In this document: in pieces, positions 15,272-23,407 of the stretch | Numbering within the stretch: position 1 is the stretch's first letter | Layout: each line of letters opens with the position of its first letter | Source: CAZEVY01 sp964515555 | GTDB taxonomy: Bacteria; Acidobacteriota; Terriglobia; Bryobacterales; Bryobacteraceae | Length of the DNA stretch: 46,091 bases | Reading direction: 5' to 3' | NCBI GenBank assembly: GCA_964515555.1 | Contig: CAZEVY010000034.1 | Location: forward strand, 1-46,091 | Program-made: the position numbers and the translations under genes | The notes under the pieces: generated by a model | The model's database searches: none | Told to the model about the DNA's origin: nothing | Seen by the model: only the letters and a program-made list of their open reading frames with translations

Positions 15272-16444
15272 ATGCCCGGCATGAACCGCCGCCATGCGCT
15301 TGGCGGCCTGATGATTCTGCGCCCGGAGACGGCCTTCGGCTCCCAGGCGAACTCCGCGGTGTCATTCGGCATTATCGGGACGGGCGGCCGCGGCCGCTAC
15401 GTCGGCACGCACATCGCCAAGGACGGACGCGCGCGGCTGGCGGCGATCTGCGACGTCTTCCCCGATCGTCTCGACCAGGCCAAGACCCACGTGCCCGGCG
15501 CGGCTAGCGCCGCCGCCTTCCGGAACTACCAGGACCTGCTGGCGATGAAAGAACTCGACGCGGTGCTCATCGCGACGCCGGTATTTCTGCATCCGGAACA
15601 TTTCGAGGCCGCCGTTCAGACCGGCAAACACGTCTACTGCGAGAAGCCGGCGGGAGCGAGCGTCGCCGGGGTGAAGCGGCTGATGCGGGCGTCGGAGCGC
15701 GCGCCGTCGAGCCTGGTGGTGCAGTTCGGATACCAGCAGCGCTTCAGCCCGGAGTATCTGCGGGGCGAGGAGTTGCTAACGAAGGGCGATCTCGGCCAGT
15801 TGTCGATGATGATGAGCTTCTGGATCCTCGGCGGGGTGCCGCCGCGCGACTTCAAGTCGCCCTACCCGCCCGAGGACCGGAAGTTGAGGCACTGGGGCTG
15901 GTGGATGGAGTCGTCCGGGGGCGCCATCGTCGAGCAGGACTGTCACGGTGTGGATGTTCTCAACTGGTATGCGCGGAAACACCCGGTGAAGGCGGCGGGT
16001 AGGGGCGGATTGCGCTATCCGCTGGCATACGGCGACTGGACCAGCGATCACCACGACATCGTCTACGACTACGGGGACGGCCTGGAGGGCTGGCTGCTGA
16101 GCGTGAAGCACACGGCGGGTTTTCGCGACGTGAAGGAGCAGTTCTTCGGCTCGAAGGGCATGCTCGAGACCGCGCGGACCTATTACAAGCTGCATGGGCC
16201 GGTGCCTTCCTCGCCCTTGCGCAACGCCGACGACCTGGCGGACCGCAGCCTGGTGGAGAAGCGGGAGTCGAAGCGCGAGATCACGATCGACGCGGTGGAG
16301 CACTTTCTGACGCGCATCGTGGAGCGGCGGCCCTACACCATGGCGAAGGACGCCGCCGAGAGCACGCTGACGTCGATTCTCGGAAGGATGGCCTACGAGC
16401 TAAAGCGCGAGGTCAGCTGGCAGGAGATGATGCGCGAGGGCTGA
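15272..16444 (+). CDS. Gfo/Idh/MocA-family oxidoreductase with Tat-like signal
   Basis: 390 residues from the ATG at 15272, preceded by AGGAG. The N-terminus MPGMNRRHALGGLMIL has twin arginines and a weak hydrophobic stretch, as in the exported Gfo/Idh/MocA proteins common in Acidobacteriota and Planctomycetota. The NAD(P)-binding fold follows with FGIIGTGGRGRYVG, AICDVF, VLIATPVFLHPEHFEAA and the catalytic-region motif HVYCEKPAG. The C-terminal half has GGAIVEQDCHGVDVLNWY, a substrate-domain region. Members oxidise or reduce sugars, polyols or related compounds; the substrate cannot be told from sequence. Its last 45 bases overlap the convergent gene's end. Confidence 0.88.
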   Translation: MPGMNRRHALGGLMILRPETAFGSQANSAVSFGIIGTGGRGRYVGTHIAKDGRARLAAICDVFPDRLDQAKTHVPGAASAAAFRNYQDLLAMKELDAVLIATPVFLHPEHFEAAVQTGKHVYCEKPAGASVAGVKRLMRASERAPSSLVVQFGYQQRFSPEYLRGEELLTKGDLGQLSMMMSFWILGGVPPRDFKSPYPPEDRKLRHWGWWMESSGGAIVEQDCHGVDVLNWYARKHPVKAAGRGGLRYPLAYGDWTSDHHDIVYDYGDGLEGWLLSVKHTAGFRDVKEQFFGSKGMLETARTYYKLHGPVPSSPLRNADDLADRSLVEKRESKREITIDAVEHFLTRIVERRPYTMAKDAAESTLTSILGRMAYELKREVSWQEMMREG

Positions 16445-17296
16445 GGCGCCGGTGGTCTCGCCTTCCGCCGGCCGCAGCACGCGAAGCCGCGGAGCGGCGA
16501 GGCCGCAGCCGCACGGGGAGTGATCGAGCGTGGCGGTCATGCCGGTCGCCAGACGCGCCACCGGATAGCGGCGGTTCGCGAGGCTGGTGACGAGCAGCTC
16601 CGGGTGCAGGTCGGGGCGCGACTCGAAGATCGCCGCTTCGGCGCGAACGTGGAGTCCACAGCGGGCCTCGCACTCGGCGGCGAGGATCTCGCCGTAGAGG
16701 CCGCGAAACTGCACGAAGGCCGGCGCCTGCCAGGCGCGCCAGAGCAGGTCCAGGTCGCGCTCGCCGGGAGGAGCGTAGCCGAGTCCGGCGAACACGACGA
16801 CGCCGTATCGCAGGTGCGGCAACTGAATGCGCTCCTCGATGGCGTTGGCGGCGGCCCATCGGAGCGCCTCAAGCGGTCCGGCGATGGCTTCCGGCCGTGC
16901 GCGCTCGACGCTCTCGCGCGTCAGGCTGGTGACGATGCCGACCTCGGGAGCCATGTGGAACCACGGCATGAGCGCGGTGACGCGCGGGGGCGGCTCGCCG
17001 GGGAGTCCAATACCGGCGGGAGGCGGGAGGCGCGCGCGGCGATTCTCGAATCGCGGGAACTCGTCGAAGAACTGCGACAGGCCGACGGGATCGAGCGCGG
17101 CGAAAGCGCCCTCCGGATGCAGGCCGCGCAGGTGAGCTTCGATGACATCGCTCCGGCAGGCGTAGTGGCGCGTGCGAAGCATCGCCTCCAGGAATCGGCG
17201 CCACTCGCGCCGACGGTCGCCGTTGCGCTCGCGAATCCACGAGCGAAGCCGCCCGCCGATCCCATACCGCAGAATCGCCGTTGTAACCTCGCTCAA
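16400..17296 (-). CDS. PaaK/CapK-like adenylate-forming protein, short form
   Basis: 298 residues. I recognise the pattern of the C-terminal part of phenylacetate-CoA ligase/CapK-like adenylate-forming proteins: FRGLYGEILAAECEARCGLH, AEAAIFESRPDLHPELLVTSL, ANRRYPVARLATGMTATLD and the closing CGCGLAAPRLRVL (typical 'P..RY.TGD....C.CG'). The N-terminal half has FFDEFPRFENRRARLP but lacks the usual TSGTTG nucleotide-phosphate loop. Normal family members are about 430 residues, so this is a shortened or degenerate member that may not catalyse adenylation. It is tail to tail with the oxidoreductase, overlapping by 45 bases. Confidence 0.55.
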   Translation of the reverse strand: MSEVTTAILRYGIGGRLRSWIRERNGDRRREWRRFLEAMLRTRHYACRSDVIEAHLRGLHPEGAFAALDPVGLSQFFDEFPRFENRRARLPPPAGIGLPGEPPPRVTALMPWFHMAPEVGIVTSLTRESVERARPEAIAGPLEALRWAAANAIEERIQLPHLRYGVVVFAGLGYAPPGERDLDLLWRAWQAPAFVQFRGLYGEILAAECEARCGLHVRAEAAIFESRPDLHPELLVTSLANRRYPVARLATGMTATLDHSPCGCGLAAPRLRVLRPAEGETTGASALAHHLLPADLAL

Positions 17297-17329
17297 TCAA
17301 GGATGTGACCGGCGGAGAGGAAACTTCTC

Positions 17330-17401
17330 ATGAAAACTGGTCCGCTCCCTTTGGTCGCGGCTCGGATCAGATGGTTGGGATGGGCGCGGCGGCGATGGTA
17401 G
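17330..17401 (+). CDS. Possible 23-residue ORF upstream of the cytochrome c/PHM gene
   Basis: ATG at 17330 follows a good GGAGAGG site (9-base spacing) and encodes 23 residues ending RWLGWARRRW, stopping at 17399-17401, nine bases before the next gene. Codons 3-11 are formed by the dispersed repeat at 17337-17363. It could be a leader peptide or chance; the ribosome binding site is the only positive evidence. Confidence 0.25.
   Translation: MKTGPLPLVAARIRWLGWARRRW
17337..17363 (+). repeat. Copy of the dispersed CCGCTCCC-TTT-GGTCGCGGCTC element
   Basis: A 27-base stretch (CTGGT followed by CCGCTCCC-TTT-GGTCGCGGCTC) is identical to that at 27232-27258, 10 kb away. It lies between divergent genes. 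Confidence 0.85.
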
Positions 17402-17410
17402 GCTCAAGGC

Positions 17411-18706
17411 ATGCGGGCCGTATTGCTAGCCAGTGCCGCGGCGTCGATGGCCGCCGCGGCGCCGGCCTATCACAAGGATGTGGCACCGATCCTGGCGTCG
17501 CGCTGCCAGTCGTGTCATCGCGCGGGCGAGATCGGACCGATGCCGCTGGGAAGCTACCGCGAGGCACGGCCCTGGGCGAAGTCGATCAAGGAAGCGGTGC
17601 TCTCGAAGAAGATGCCGCCGTGGTTCGCCAATCCCGCGCACGGCAGGTTCTCGAACGACCGAACGCTCTCCGCCGCCGATGCGCGCACGCTGGCGGACTG
17701 GGCCGACGCGGGCGCTCCCGAGGGGAATCCGAAAGACGCGCCGCCGCCGCGCCGCTTCGTCTCCGGCTGGAACCTGCCGCGCGATCCCGATCTCGTACTC
17801 GAAATGCCGAAGGCGTTCACGGTCCCGGCGTCGGGGCGCATCGAATACACCTACATCGTGATGCCGTTGAATCTCACTGAGGACAAGTGGGTGCAGATGG
17901 CCGAGGCGCGGCCGGGCAGCGGCAAGGTGGTGCATCACATCACGGTGTATGTTCGCGATCCGGAGTCGCCGTGGCTGCGCGGCGAGGCCGAGCCGGGCGT
18001 GCCGTTCACCGCGCCGAAGCAGTATCCCAACGGGCGGCCGCGCACCGACCTGGGCGGCATGGGCAACGAGATCCTCTTCTTCTACGTGCCCGGATACGAT
18101 CCCACGGTGTTCCCGTCCGGGCAGGCGAAGAAGATTCGCGCCGGCAGCGACATCGTCATCGAGATGCACTATACGCCCAACGGAGGCGAGATCGCCGACC
18201 GCTCGCGGGTCGGGCTGGTGTTCGCGCGCGAGCCGGTGAAGGAGCGCGTGATCATCGCCAGCACCGCCAACCGCGGCTTCGCGATTCCGCCGGGCGCGGC
18301 GGAGCATCGAGTGGACGCCGCGCTGCCGTTCCGCAATTACGGGAAAATCGTCAGCCTGTACCCCCACATGCATCTGCGCGGAAAGGCCTTCGAGTTCCGC
18401 CTGGTCGACACCGACGGGCGCTCCGAGACGCTGCTGAAGGTCGACCGCTACAATTTCAACTGGCAGCTCGAATACAAGCTGGAGAAACCGATCCCGATTC
18501 AACCAGGAATGCGCCTGGAGTGCGTCGGATGGTTCGATAATTCTCCGAATAACCCGATGAATCCCGACCCGAAGGCCGAGGTCCGCTGGGGCGAGATGAG
18601 CTGGGAGGAGATGCTCGCCGGGGTCGCACAGATCGCCATCGACGCCTCGCTGACGCCCCGCGAGTGGATGTCGGGCAAGCGGCCGGCGGCGGCTCCGGCC
18701 GAGTAG
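17411..18706 (+). CDS. Secreted c-type cytochrome fused to a PHM-like copper monooxygenase domain
   Basis: 431 residues. A signal peptide (1-17, ASAAASMAAAAPA) is followed by one haem-c site, CQSCH (32-36), in a short cytochrome domain with a possible Met ligand in RAGEIGPMPLG. The rest resembles the two-domain copper type II ascorbate-dependent monooxygenases (PHM/DBH): VVHHITVYV supplies the His-His pair of the first copper site, IEMHYTPNG its third His, YPHMHLRGKAFEF the HxH of the second copper site, and WGEMSWEEML the likely Met ligand region. Such haem-copper fusions are frequent in Acidobacteriota and Planctomycetota; their substrates are unknown. Its TAG stop overlaps the next gene's GTG by one base. 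Confidence 0.85.
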   Translation: MRAVLLASAAASMAAAAPAYHKDVAPILASRCQSCHRAGEIGPMPLGSYREARPWAKSIKEAVLSKKMPPWFANPAHGRFSNDRTLSAADARTLADWADAGAPEGNPKDAPPPRRFVSGWNLPRDPDLVLEMPKAFTVPASGRIEYTYIVMPLNLTEDKWVQMAEARPGSGKVVHHITVYVRDPESPWLRGEAEPGVPFTAPKQYPNGRPRTDLGGMGNEILFFYVPGYDPTVFPSGQAKKIRAGSDIVIEMHYTPNGGEIADRSRVGLVFAREPVKERVIIASTANRGFAIPPGAAEHRVDAALPFRNYGKIVSLYPHMHLRGKAFEFRLVDTDGRSETLLKVDRYNFNWQLEYKLEKPIPIQPGMRLECVGWFDNSPNNPMNPDPKAEVRWGEMSWEEMLAGVAQIAIDASLTPREWMSGKRPAAAPAE

Positions 18707-19833
18707 TGGCGAAGCTCGACTTCTTTTACTTCGACGCCGGGGGCGGACACCGGTCGGCGGCCGAGGCGCTTCGGAGCGTGGTGGAGCGGCGGCGGCCGGA
18801 CTGGCGCGTGCGGCTGGTGAATCTCAACGAAGTGCTGTCGCCTGCCGACGTGTTCCGCAAGGTCACCGGCCTGGGGTTGCAGGACATCTATAACGGCCTG
18901 CTGCGGCGAGGCTGGACGCTGGGGATGCCGCTGCTGGTACCGCCGATGCACGCGGTGATCCGGCTGTTTCACTCGACGCAGGTGAGGCTGCTGGAGGCCT
19001 TCTGGCGCGAGAACCCGCCCGATGTAGTGGTGTCGCTGATCCCGCAGTTCAATCGCGCGATGTTCGAGGCTTGGCGCGCGGTCCGGCCGGCGGCGCCCTA
19101 TGTGACAATCCTTACGGATTTCGCGGATTATCCGCCGCATTTCTGGATCGAACGGCAGAAACAGATTCTCATCGTGGGAACGGAGAAGGCGCGGGGGCAG
19201 GCGCTGGCGATGGGCCATGCGGATGGCGACGTGCATCTCGCCTCGGGGATGATTCTGCGGCCGATGTTCTACGACGCCGCGCCGGTGGATCGCGCCGAGG
19301 GGCGGCGGGCGCTGGGCCTCGACACGGAACTGCCGACGGGCCTGGCGCTGTTCGGCGGCTTCGGCGCGCCGGTGATGGAGAGCATCGTCGAGCGGCTGGG
19401 GGCAGTGAACGCGAAGTTGCAGTTGATCCTTGTGTGCGGACGAAACGAGAAGCTCGCGGCGCGGTTGCGGGCGATGCGCCCGGCTTTTCCCATGCACGTG
19501 GAGGGATTCACGGCGGAGGTGCCGCGCTTCATGCAACTGGCGGATTTCTTTGTCGGCAAGCCGGGACCGGGCAGCATCAGCGAGGCGGTGGCGATGGGGC
19601 TGCCGGTGATGGTGGAGTCGAACGCCTGGACGATGCCGCAGGAGCGCTACAACGCCGAGTGGGTGGTGGAGCGGGGGGTGGGGATCGTGCTGGGGAGCTT
19701 TCGGGAGATCGCCGCGGGGGTGGATCGGATGCTGGCGCCGGGGGCGCTGGAACGGTTTCGGGGGAACGCGGCGGGGATTCGGAATCGGGCGGTGTTCGAG
19801 ATTGCGGAGCTGCTGGAGGGGCTGATCTCGTGA
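18706..19833 (+). CDS. MGDG synthase/MurG-like glycosyltransferase
   Basis: 375 residues from GTG at 18706, which overlaps the previous stop (TAGTG). The N-terminal motif FYFDAGGGHRSAAEAL is typical of monogalactosyldiacylglycerol synthase and processive diglucosyl-diacylglycerol synthases (GT28-related, GT-B fold). The C-terminal donor-binding half has LALFGGFGAPVMESI, LVCGRNEKLAARL, FMQLADFFVGKPGPGSISEA and MPQERYNAEWVVERGVGIVL. It probably adds a sugar to a lipid acceptor at the membrane. Its stop overlaps the next GTG (GTGA), so three genes form one translationally coupled unit, though the link between the cytochrome and a lipid glycosyltransferase is unclear. Confidence 0.85.
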   Translation: MAKLDFFYFDAGGGHRSAAEALRSVVERRRPDWRVRLVNLNEVLSPADVFRKVTGLGLQDIYNGLLRRGWTLGMPLLVPPMHAVIRLFHSTQVRLLEAFWRENPPDVVVSLIPQFNRAMFEAWRAVRPAAPYVTILTDFADYPPHFWIERQKQILIVGTEKARGQALAMGHADGDVHLASGMILRPMFYDAAPVDRAEGRRALGLDTELPTGLALFGGFGAPVMESIVERLGAVNAKLQLILVCGRNEKLAARLRAMRPAFPMHVEGFTAEVPRFMQLADFFVGKPGPGSISEAVAMGLPVMVESNAWTMPQERYNAEWVVERGVGIVLGSFREIAAGVDRMLAPGALERFRGNAAGIRNRAVFEIAELLEGLIS

Positions 19834-20360
19834 AGAAAGGATGGCGGCCGCCCAGCGACGCACCGAAGGGAACCATCTGGTTCGGCGGCCCATTGGATGG
19901 TTTCAGCGTCAGCCTGCGCTTGTACGGCGACGATCTCGATCCCGACCGGATCACCGCCCTGGTGGGGTGCGCCTCTACGGAGTCGGAGCGCAAAGGCGCG
20001 CGGGGCGAACTGCCACGGACGGGGCGTTGGATATTGACGGTTCTCTCGAAGGACTGCGGCGAAGACGCCGATCTCGAGGATGGTGTTCGGGCGCTGCTCT
20101 TCCGATTACCGTCGGATGGCGATCTTTGGATGTCGCTGACGCGCGAGTATCGGGTCGATGTCTTCTGCGGAGTCTATTTGGACGCCTGGAATCGGGGATT
20201 CGGGATTTCTCCGGAGATGTCGCGCATGCTGGCGGAGCGAAACCTCGCGGTTGGTTTTGACATTTACTGCGGTGACCGAACGGCGACGGGGCGGCTATCA
20301 GCCCGTGGCAAACCGATCCCTCGCGGACGCGGCTCCGGACGTCCGGTCGCGAATCCGTAA
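19830..20360 (+). CDS. DUF4279-domain protein
   Basis: 176 residues from GTG at 19830, overlapping the glycosyltransferase stop. The region of about 18-140 fits DUF4279: LRLYGDDLDPDRITALVGC, a following KGARGELPRTGRWIL block, a helix DADLEDGVRALLFRLPSD and the closing ISPEMSRMLAERNLAVGFDIYCGD. The C-terminus is basic and Gly/Arg-rich. DUF4279 proteins have no established function. Co-translation with the upstream genes is the only context. Confidence 0.75.
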   Translation: MKKGWRPPSDAPKGTIWFGGPLDGFSVSLRLYGDDLDPDRITALVGCASTESERKGARGELPRTGRWILTVLSKDCGEDADLEDGVRALLFRLPSDGDLWMSLTREYRVDVFCGVYLDAWNRGFGISPEMSRMLAERNLAVGFDIYCGDRTATGRLSARGKPIPRGRGSGRPVANP

Positions 20361-20388
20361 CCGCAGGTTTCGAACCGGTAGAAGCCTC

Positions 20389-20410
20389 GATCGCTACCCG
20401 CCTAGCGATC
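20389..20410. promoter_or_regulatory. Perfect 8-bp inverted repeat over the MocR -35 region (candidate operator)
   Basis: GATCGCTA and TAGCGATC face each other across CCCGCC. The dyad ends 8 bases before the -10 box TATGAT (20419-20424), so it covers the expected -35 position. A dimeric GntR-type regulator binding here would repress its own gene. Alternatively the hairpin could end the upstream transcript, although no T-run follows. Confidence 0.5.
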
Positions 20411-20418
20411 CAATATGG

Positions 20419-20424
20419 TATGAT
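20419..20424 (+). promoter_or_regulatory. -10 element (TATGAT) of the MocR regulator gene
   Basis: Ends 8 bases before the GTG start at 20433, with no ribosome binding site. Same leaderless spacing as pyrD and the first kinase. Confidence 0.5.
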
Positions 20425-20432
20425 TCCTGGCT

Positions 20433-21902
20433 GTGACACCTCGATTGGACCAGGGCTCGGGAGTCCCGTTGTATCGGCAACTCTATGAGCAGATGAGGTC
20501 TGAAATCGAATCGGGCCGCTGGCCGACCAGTCAACGGCTGCCAGCCACCAGGGAATTGGCTGGTACGCTTGGCCTGAACCGCGCGACTGTCGCGGCGGCT
20601 TACGAACTCCTTCAAAAGGACGGCCTGATCAGCGGTCACGTGGGAAGGGGCAGCTTCGTGTGCGCTGGCGCGGCGGCGAAGGGCGGCCTGCATTGGGACG
20701 AGCTGCTGGGTGCGGGCGAGCGGCTGCTTTCGGCGGCGCAATCGTCGGGCTCGACGGCGATCAGCTTCGCGGCGGCGCGGCCGTCGTCGCTGCTGTTTCC
20801 GGTCGGCGATTTCCGCGAGGTGTGCGCCGAGGTGGCGGCGAGCGATCGGCTGCCGGAGATCCTGCAACTGGGGTCGCCGAACGGCTACGGGCCGCTGCGC
20901 GAGTATCTCGCCGCCGAGGCGCGGCGTGAGGGGGCGATGCGCGCGAGCGACGACATCCTGGTGTCGAGCGGGTGCCAGCAGGCGATCGACCTGCTGGTGC
21001 GCGTGCTGGTGCGGCCGGGCGATGCGGTGCTGCTCGAAGATCCGACCTATCCCGGCCTGACGCGCTCATTCGCGCGGGCGGGCGCGCGGGTGGTCGGCGT
21101 GGCGGTCGACGAGGGCGGCATGGACGCCGACGAGCTGGAGCGCGCGATGGCGGCGGAGAAGCCGCGGCTGGTGGTGGTCAGCGGCAACTTCCAGAATCCG
21201 ACGGGGGCGACGCTGTCGCTCGACCGGCGGCGGGCGATTCTGCGGCTGGCGGCGGCGCACGGCGCGATCGTCGTGGAGAACGACATCTACGGCGCCCTGC
21301 GCTACGAGGGGTCGCCGGTGGCGACGCTAAAGCAGCTCGACGAGCGCGGGGACGCCATTCTGCTGCGCAGCTTCTCGAAGGTCGCGTTTCCGGGGCTGCG
21401 GGTGGGCTGGGTGACGGCGCCTCGCGCGGTGATCGCGGCGCTGGCGGCGGCCAAGCAGTGGACGGACCTGCACTCGGATCATCTTTCGCAGGCGGTGCTG
21501 CTGCGCTTCGCCGAAAGCGGGCGGCTGTCGCGGCATCTGGAGCGTGTGATCGAGGCCGGTCGCGCGGGGCTGCGGGCGATCGTCGCGGCGTGCCGGGAGC
21601 ATTTGCCGCCGGGCGCGCGATTCACGCGGCCCGAGGGCGGGATGAACCTGTGGGTCCGGCTGCCGGAGCCGCTGGACGCCGCGGATCTGCGGCCGCGCGC
21701 CGAGAGCGAAGGGGTCGCGTATCTGCCGGGGTCGTGGTTCGGCGTGACGCGCCCGCATCGGGCTGCCTTGCGGTTGAGCTTCGGCGGACTGACGCCGGAG
21801 GAGATCGGGCGCGGGGTGGCGTCGCTGGGAAGGGCGGCCTCGGGAGAGTTGGAGAGGGCGCGCGCGGCGGAGCGATTCGGTCCCGCGCCGGCGATGGTCT
21901 AG
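20433..21902 (+). CDS. MocR/PdxR-type GntR regulator with aminotransferase domain
   Basis: 489 residues. A GntR winged-helix domain occupies about 8-76 (PLYRQLYEQMRSEIESG, LPATRELAGTLGLNRATV, GLISGHVGRGSFV). It is joined to a fold-type I aminotransferase domain with ILVSSGCQQAIDLLVRVL, LLEDPTYPG, VVVSGNFQNPTGATLS, IVVENDIYGALRYEG and the PLP-lysine motif LLRSFSKVAFPGLRVGW. Proteins of this class next to pdxST (PdxR) sense PLP and control its synthesis. PdxR genes are usually divergent from their target; here the regulator is upstream in the same direction, 42 bases before pdxS, so it may govern the whole unit through its own promoter. Confidence 0.88.
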   Translation: MTPRLDQGSGVPLYRQLYEQMRSEIESGRWPTSQRLPATRELAGTLGLNRATVAAAYELLQKDGLISGHVGRGSFVCAGAAAKGGLHWDELLGAGERLLSAAQSSGSTAISFAAARPSSLLFPVGDFREVCAEVAASDRLPEILQLGSPNGYGPLREYLAAEARREGAMRASDDILVSSGCQQAIDLLVRVLVRPGDAVLLEDPTYPGLTRSFARAGARVVGVAVDEGGMDADELERAMAAEKPRLVVVSGNFQNPTGATLSLDRRRAILRLAAAHGAIVVENDIYGALRYEGSPVATLKQLDERGDAILLRSFSKVAFPGLRVGWVTAPRAVIAALAAAKQWTDLHSDHLSQAVLLRFAESGRLSRHLERVIEAGRAGLRAIVAACREHLPPGARFTRPEGGMNLWVRLPEPLDAADLRPRAESEGVAYLPGSWFGVTRPHRAALRLSFGGLTPEEIGRGVASLGRAASGELERARAAERFGPAPAMV

Positions 21903-21906
21903 AAAC

Positions 21907-21928
21907 GAGCCGCGACCAGAGGGAGCGG
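21907..21928 (-). repeat. Copy of the dispersed CCGCTCCC-TCT-GGTCGCGGCTC element
   Basis: Minus-strand orientation, both arms exact. It fills the space between the MocR stop and the pdxS ribosome binding site and is followed directly by CTCCAAGGAG, as in the copy at 5750. Confidence 0.8.
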
Positions 21929-21944
21929 CTCCAAGGAGAACACA

Positions 21945-22829
21945 ATGTACCTGGACGATGCGTTTCGATTGAAGGTGGGCCTGGCGGAGATGCTCAAGGG
22001 CGGCGTGATCATGGACGTGACCAACGCCGAGCAGGCGCTCATCGCCGAGCGCGCCGGGGCGTCGGCGGTGATGGCGCTGGAACGCGTGCCGGCCGACATC
22101 CGCAAGGAGGGCGGCGTCGCCCGCATGGCGCCGATCCGCAAGATTCGCGAGATCATGGAGGCGGTCAGCATTCCGGTGATGGCCAAGGCGCGCATCGGGC
22201 ATTTCAGCGAGGCGCGCGTGCTCGAGGCGCTGGCAGTGGACTACATCGACGAGAGCGAAGTGCTGACGCCGGCCGACGAGGAGCACCACATCGACAAGCG
22301 CGACTACAAGGTCCCGTTCGTGTGCGGCGCGCGCAATCTCGGCGAAGCCCTGCGGCGTATCGCCGAGGGCGCGGCGATGATCCGAACGAAGGGCGAGGCC
22401 GGGTCGGGCAATATCGTCGAGGCGGTGCGGCACATGCGGACGATCGTCAAGGAGATGAGGCAGCTCACGGTGCTGGGGGCCGAGGAGCTGGTGGCGGAAT
22501 CGAAGAAGCTGCAAGCGCCGCTGGAGCTGGTGCAGTGGGTCGCGCAGCACGGCCGGCTGCCGGTGCCGAACTTCTCGGCGGGCGGCATTGCGACGCCGGC
22601 CGATGCGGCGCTGGTGATGCATCTCGGCGCGGAGGCGGTGTTCGTCGGCAGCGGCATCTTCAAGTCGGACGACCCGGAGGTGCGCGCGCGCGCGGTGGTG
22701 AAGGCGACGACCTACTACAAGGACGCGGCCAAGGTGCTCGAAGCCAGCGAGGAGCTGGGCATCGGCATGCACGGCATCGACATCTCGAAGCTGGAAGAGG
22801 GAGAGCTGCTCCAGACGCGGGGCTGGTAA
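21945..22829 (+). CDS. pdxS: Pyridoxal 5'-phosphate synthase, synthase subunit PdxS
   Basis: 294 residues, typical length. PdxS condenses ribose 5-phosphate, glyceraldehyde 3-phosphate and ammonia into PLP in the DXP-independent pathway. MALERVPADIRKEGGVARM, MAKARIGHFSEAR with Lys81, and FVCGARNLGEALRRIAEGAAMIRTKGE (in two blocks) with Lys149 carry the catalytic lysines at the same numbers as in the Bacillus enzyme. FSAGGIATPADAALVMHLGA and VFVGSGIF form the phosphate-binding region. A strong AAGGAG site lies 9 bases before the ATG. The stop TAA overlaps the pdxT start by one base. Confidence 0.97.
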   Translation: MYLDDAFRLKVGLAEMLKGGVIMDVTNAEQALIAERAGASAVMALERVPADIRKEGGVARMAPIRKIREIMEAVSIPVMAKARIGHFSEARVLEALAVDYIDESEVLTPADEEHHIDKRDYKVPFVCGARNLGEALRRIAEGAAMIRTKGEAGSGNIVEAVRHMRTIVKEMRQLTVLGAEELVAESKKLQAPLELVQWVAQHGRLPVPNFSAGGIATPADAALVMHLGAEAVFVGSGIFKSDDPEVRARAVVKATTYYKDAAKVLEASEELGIGMHGIDISKLEEGELLQTRGW

Positions 22830-23407
22830 TGCCGCGGATCGGCGTGCTGGCGCTGCAAGGCGACTTCGAGGCGCACGCGCGGGCGCTCGAGGAGGCGGGC
22901 GCGACGCCGGTGGAAGTTCGAACGCGCGCGGAGCTGGACGGGGTCGACGGGCTGGTGATTCCAGGCGGCGAGAGCACCACGATGCTGAAGCTGCTGCGCG
23001 CCGAGGGGATGTTCGAGGCGCTGGCGGCCTTCGGCGGCGAGCGGCCGATCTTCGGCACCTGCGCGGGGGCGATTCTGCTGGCGCGCGAGGTGTCGGGTCC
23101 GGCGCAGGAGTCGCTGGGGCTGGTGGATATCGGCGTGGAACGCAACGCGTACGGGCGGCAGGTCGACAGCCGGGTGGCGGCGATCGAGGCGGGTGAGCTG
23201 GGCGGGGAGATGGAAGCGGTGTTCATCCGCGCGCCGGTGATCCGCCGGGTGGGCGAAGGGGTGCGGGTGCTGGCGCGGTACAAGGGCGACCCGGTGCTGG
23301 TGGAACAGGGCCGGCACCTGGTGGCGACGTTTCACCCGGAGCTGACGGCGGACCGGCGTGTGCATCGGCGGTTTCTCGAAAAGATGCGACAGTGCGCGGC
23401 CGCGTGA
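22829..23407 (+). CDS. pdxT: Pyridoxal 5'-phosphate synthase, glutaminase subunit PdxT
   Basis: 192 residues. It hydrolyses glutamine and channels ammonia to PdxS. Class I glutamine amidotransferase triad: Cys78 in IFGTCAGAIL, His169 and Glu171 in ATFHPEL. IGVLALQGDFEAHARAL at the start and VIPGGESTTM are family signatures. The gene starts in the pdxS stop codon (TAATG), guaranteeing coupled expression, and ends in a GTGA overlap with the next gene. Confidence 0.96.
   Translation: MPRIGVLALQGDFEAHARALEEAGATPVEVRTRAELDGVDGLVIPGGESTTMLKLLRAEGMFEALAAFGGERPIFGTCAGAILLAREVSGPAQESLGLVDIGVERNAYGRQVDSRVAAIEAGELGGEMEAVFIRAPVIRRVGEGVRVLARYKGDPVLVEQGRHLVATFHPELTADRRVHRRFLEKMRQCAAA

Noticed and set aside
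20972..22828. Long upstream extension of the pdxT reading frame
   Set aside because: It runs out of frame through the MocR and pdxS genes and encodes low-complexity Gly/Arg/Ala sequence; pdxT starts at 22829.
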